Origin: Excoecaria cochinchinensis
Lineage: Eukaryota; Streptophyta; Magnoliopsida; Malpighiales; Euphorbiaceae
DNA: 64,000 bases
Direction: 5' to 3'
NCBI GenBank assembly: GCA_947683425.1
Contig: CANTUQ010000055.1
Span: forward strand, 3,522,001 to 3,586,000
Part shown: positions 60,376 to 64,000 of the stretch, in pieces
Numbering within the stretch: the first letter of the stretch is position 1
Layout of the letters: every line of letters begins with the position of its first letter
Notes under the pieces: model-generated
What the model was told of the DNA's origin: nothing
Database searches by the model: none
What the model saw: the letters and a program-made list of their open reading frames with translations, nothing else
Position numbers and translations under genes: made by a program

Positions 60376-60545
60376 AATTTCCTCTGAGGAGGCTCAAATT
60401 TAATTTTCCTCTGAGGAGGCTCAAACCTATTTTCCTCTCTGGAGGCTGGAAATCAAAGTCTCTCAGTGAGCATCAAAGACTCTTAGTTAGCATTTAAGCC
60501 TCTCAGTGAGCACAGATTTTTAAAGTCTCCCTGCGAGCACAGAGC
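60376..60545. repeat. Short direct repeats in element E
   Basis: TTTCCTCTGAGGAGGCTCAAA occurs at about 60378 and 60405 and in diverged form near 60430. TCTCAGTGAGCA then recurs three or four times to 60540. Confidence 0.85.
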
Positions 60546-61409
60546 CCCACCAAGACAGAACGTTCAATCACATACGATAGAACAGATCACAATGAGATTG
60601 TAGTTGGAGAAAACTACATCTCACAGACACTGCACGAGCCAAGATGAGGCCAGCAGAACATATGAGGTAGAATAGATCGCAACGGAATTGTAGTTGGAGA
60701 ACACTACATCTCACAGACACTGCACGAGCCGAGACGAGGCCAGCAGAACACATGCGGTAAAACAGATCGCAACAGAGGTTGTAGTTAGAGAACACTACAT
60801 CTCACAGAATCCATGCATGCCGAGACGAGGACAGCGGGGCACACGCTATATAACAGATCGCAACAGGGTTGTGGTTAGAGAATACCACATCCCGCAGACA
60901 CCGTGCAAGCCGAGATGAGGTCAGCAAGACAGATCAGCCACCGTGCATGCCGAGATGAGGATAGTAGGGCACACGCGATAGAATAGATGGCAACAGGGTT
61001 GTGGTTAGAGAATACCGCATCCCACAGACACAATGCAAGCCGAGATGAGGTCAACGGGACAAATCAGCCACCGTGCATGCCGAGATGAGGATAGTGGGGC
61101 ACACGCTATAGAACAGAACGTAACAGGGTTATTGTTAGAGAGTACCGTATCCCACAGACACCGTGCAAGCCGAGATGAGGCCAGCGGGATAGCTCAGCCA
61201 CCGTGCATGCCGATATGAGGACATCGGGGCACACGTGATAGAACAGAATGCAACAGGGTTGTGGTTAGAAAGTACCGCATCCCACAGATATTGTGCAAGC
61301 CAAGATGAGGCTAGCAGAACAAATCAGCCACCTTTCATACCGAGATGAAGACATTGGGGCACACGCGATAGAACAAATCGTAACAGGGTTGTGGTTAGAA
61401 AATACCGCA
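60546..61409. repeat. Satellite-like array of element E, 90-bp then 130-bp units
   Basis: The ACAGGGTTGTRGTTAGAGAA segment recurs at 60591, 60681, 60771 and 60862 (period 90-91) and then, from 60861, at 60991, 61121, 61251 and 61381 (period exactly 130). The longer unit contains an extra 40 bp, a second copy of the GTGCAWGCCGAGATGAGG segment. This is the Tat 3' UTR tandem-repeat zone of element E. It is cut mid-unit by the LTR of D. Confidence 0.95.
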
Positions 61410-63610
61410 TGTAGATACCGGGTCCCAAGTAGCCTTGATCAGGATTACCCAATGATGAAATTTAGCTATGACGGCTTATAGGCAAAAAGAATGAAGGTTG
61501 GAAGTAAATTCGCTTGTCATTTGGATTTGTTAGGAATGGAGAAAATTGTATTTTTCTTAAATATTTAAAAAAAAAAAGAAAAAAATTTAAAAATTATTTT
61601 GGGGTAAAAAATGAGGTTTTAGGTTTTTTATAAAAAAAAAAATATTTTTTCGCGAGTGTCGGGGCGCAGCAGCACGCTGGGCCCGCGCGCCAGCACGAGG
61701 AGCACTCGCCCGTGCGCCGACGGGCGTCCCTCGCCCATTTTTGCCCCCATGACGTCCAGTACGCGATTTTTACGATTTTGTGGGGTTTTTGGGTGGTTTT
61801 TTGGCAGTTTTTGAAGGGAATTAAAGGAAAAAACTGGAGGATTTTTAAGGGGACGATTTTTGGGAGTTTTTAGGAAGGTTTTTGGAAGAACAAATCTGAT
61901 TTTTCTTAAGGAGGAGAAATTGGGTTTTGGCAAAAATTTTTGAAATGGATTTTCTTAGAAAAATTGCTTCATTTTTCTTCAAAAAAATTACATAAAATTT
62001 TTTACAATTTCTTACATCTGAATTTTATTATTATTCCAACAAATCAAGGCAAAAGGATTAATTCATCTACCTTCAATTCTACAAGAAAATATTGAGGGTA
62101 ATTATTCTTGGCTTTATTCCTTTATTCTTTTTGCTAATTTCATTTTATTTTGTTTTCATTTAAATAATTAGCATGTAAATTCTTTTAGCTTATTAGTTTT
62201 TTCTTATTTTTATCTTTAATTATTTATCTAATATGTAAATTCTTTTGAATCTATTATTTTATTTTCTTGTTAAATTGTTTCTTGCATATGTTAATATTTT
62301 TATTTTTGCTCAAAATTGCTGTTATTATAATCATTTATTTAACATGTTTGGCATGATTAATGTATTTTTATTCTTATACATGTTAAATTGCCTCATAATT
62401 ATTTTATGCATGTTTTAGGTATGATAAATTTGTTATTATTAATTTTTATGCATGCTAATCTTTATTTATAATTTGCATTCGTCATTATGTTGTGTTATTT
62501 TGTGCATGTAAGGTTGCTAATTTGTTAAATTATATATTTTATCATGTCATTTAATTAATTTTGTCATAAATAATGCATGTTTTATTTATTTTAATCTATG
62601 ATTTGTTGTTTTGTATGTTTAAATAATTTCTTTGGCTCAATCACTAACATGAATTTTATTTGTTTTTATATTTTTTGGTTGCAAACCGTTGTTTTATTCT
62701 TATTTGAGCATCCACACATGTGAAGGAGGAGATGCGGGGTTTGGTATCTTTATTGTACATTTTAATTCTCATTTTGTTTATATTTTTGATTTTCGTGTAT
62801 GTAATTATTAAATAAAATGGTTTTTATACACGCTTAAATAAAAAATCGCATAAATATATTTTATAGAATAAATTGGTTTTTTCTAATAAAATAGGACCAA
62901 AGTCCTAAATTTTCATCCTAAATAAAATTGCCACATAAAAAGTGTTTTCTTTAAATATGCATGCGAGGACCAATTCCTCATCCTTAAATGAATAACCCGA
63001 TTTATGCGTGGATCGCAACTTATTTAAAATGGGGGTTGTATTCCGCCCCCAGTTTTGTTGTAATTTATGTTTATGCGCTTTATGTTATTCTTTATCGCTT
63101 CATTTATATGGTTGATACTGCGCTTTAATTTTTATCGCATTTAAACGCGAGAAAAAAGAGACGAAAAGGTAAATTCAAAACTCAAGTATAAATTTAACCA
63201 AGATATTAATAAATGGGAAGTCCCGAACCTTCTCTGGTCTTTGGGCTCAATGAGGCGAGAGGTCTATCCGATCATTCATTAGAACGAGACCTCCAAGACA
63301 CCTCTTGTGTTAAAAAGGCTTAATAAATCCTAGGCTCCATAGGGTTAGAGGATCATTCCCAATGTTCTATTGGGGTGATTACCTCCAAGACCCCTTTGGT
63401 TTTCCCAAAATGGAAATATGCGCCGTCTTAGGCTCACTGAGGCGAGACGAACTTTTCCAATGTTCTATTGGGTGGCGACTCCATGAAACCTCCTTGTTGC
63501 CCAAAATAGACGCACTTGTAATTCGTTGCAAGTTGTCAACGGACCTCATCAGCCCGATCGCCCTAAAGCGGGCGGTCAAAGGGGCACCCCGGGGTCTGGC
63601 GCGCATCACA
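61410..63610 (+). repeat. 5' LTR of Tat element D
   Basis: TGTAGATACCGGGTC...GCATCACA, 2201 bp, followed by a primer site, so it is the 5' LTR of an element that runs out of the window. It lacks a polypurine tract on its left and begins inside a repeat unit of E, so it is an insertion rather than the 3' LTR of E. The expected target duplication is CCGCA (61405-61409). It has a GC-rich island at 61650-61740 (includes GACGGGCGTCC), long AT-rich tracts and, in U5, the stem-loop and TGGCGACTCC at 63473-63482. Confidence 0.9.
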
Positions 63611-63611
63611 G

Positions 63612-63628
63612 TGGCGACTCCGCTAGGG
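63612..63628 (+). other. Primer-binding site of D
   Basis: TGGCGACTCCGCTAGGG one base after the LTR, the Tat-type site as in B2. Confidence 0.8.
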
Positions 63629-64000
63629 ACATAAGAGACTTTCCTTCGAAAGTACCTTGGTTAAAATTTACAATTCGGTTTAATTTAAAAATTTCATCTA
63701 TTTTCGAAATTGCATTGCATCCATGCTAGAGCCTTAGATTATGCTAGTTTGGTCCCTATCTTAACCTCGGTACATTCCCGAAGCACGACCTTATGTTCAC
63801 TCAATGTAGGGGAGTGTTAAGGATAATCACCAGCCCAAGCCTTGTACCATATGGTATATGAAATGGTGACCCGATCGGTCGTTACACTCGTGATGAGCTA
63901 GACCCGTTGGCACGGACCATCCTTGGGTATCCCTAAAATATCATCACCCGTTGACCAAAGCTCATGTAATGGCAATAGATACTTCCACTAGGTGAAATGT
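63629..64000 (+). other. Leader of Tat element D, cut by window end
   Basis: Homologous to the B2 leader from 42236 onward (GCTAGTTTGGTCCC and GACCCGATCGGTCGTTAC landmarks). No coding sequence is reached before the window ends. Confidence 0.8.

Noticed and set aside
61410..63610. This LTR as the 3' LTR of element E
   Set aside because: There is no polypurine tract before it, it starts inside a repeat unit, and a primer site follows it. It is the 5' LTR of a separate insertion.

Overview
The window is plant nuclear DNA, most likely from an angiosperm with a repeat-rich genome. It shows no host gene, no rRNA or tRNA gene and nothing prokaryotic. Essentially all of it is Ty3/gypsy LTR retrotransposons nested inside one another. 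The domain set (a second archaeal-type RNase H, a G-patch, a chromodomain integrase, tRNA-iMet and TGGCGACTCC primer sites) is known only from plants. The species cannot be named from this sequence.

Nesting was worked out from LTR ends (TG...CA), 5-bp target duplications and resumed homology across each insertion. The outermost layer is a decayed Tat-type element (E; 31223-31716 and 59009-61409). It is interrupted by: (1) a second Tat element, B1 (its visible part ends at 31222); (2) a minus-strand chromovirus of the Tekay/Del type, C (31717-59003, duplication CTATC); and (3) the 5' LTR of another Tat element, D (61410 onward). B1 holds two chromovirus-type LTRs. LTR A (1-2470 and 13228-13364) carries inside it an intact 10.75-kb LARD (2471-13222, AGAAG). 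A 3.76-kb solo LTR lies at 21092-24855 (AAGAG). The 5' LTR of C is split by a complete Tat element, B2 (40087-57772, CAAAG), and the 3' LTR of B2 is split by an inverted solo LTR of a related Tat family (53859-55895, CCGTC).

B2 is the most readable Tat copy. Its order is 5' LTR, primer site, leader, gag remnant, protease with G-patch, RT, RNase H, aRNase H, integrase, an antisense two-exon extra gene, a short divergent control region, a sense extra gene with its own TATA box and leader intron, a 52-bp tandem array, polypurine tract and 3' LTR. B1 has the same layout in a more decayed state. C has gag, protease, RT, RNase H, integrase and chromodomain in one direction. All protein-coding regions carry stops or frameshifts, except that the two antisense exons in B2 are open throughout.

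The observations most worth following are: (a) a spaced dyad, CAGACGG-N5-CCGTCTG, found both in Tat LTR promoters and in the internal divergent promoter of B1 and B2; (b) a U5 stem-loop followed by a 10-nt copy of the primer-binding site, present in all five Tat LTRs that can be read; (c) conserved TATA plus leader-intron structure for the sense extra gene; and (d) family-specific clusters of CpG-containing palindromes in nearly every LTR. Points (a) and (b) are read directly from the sequence; their function is inference.
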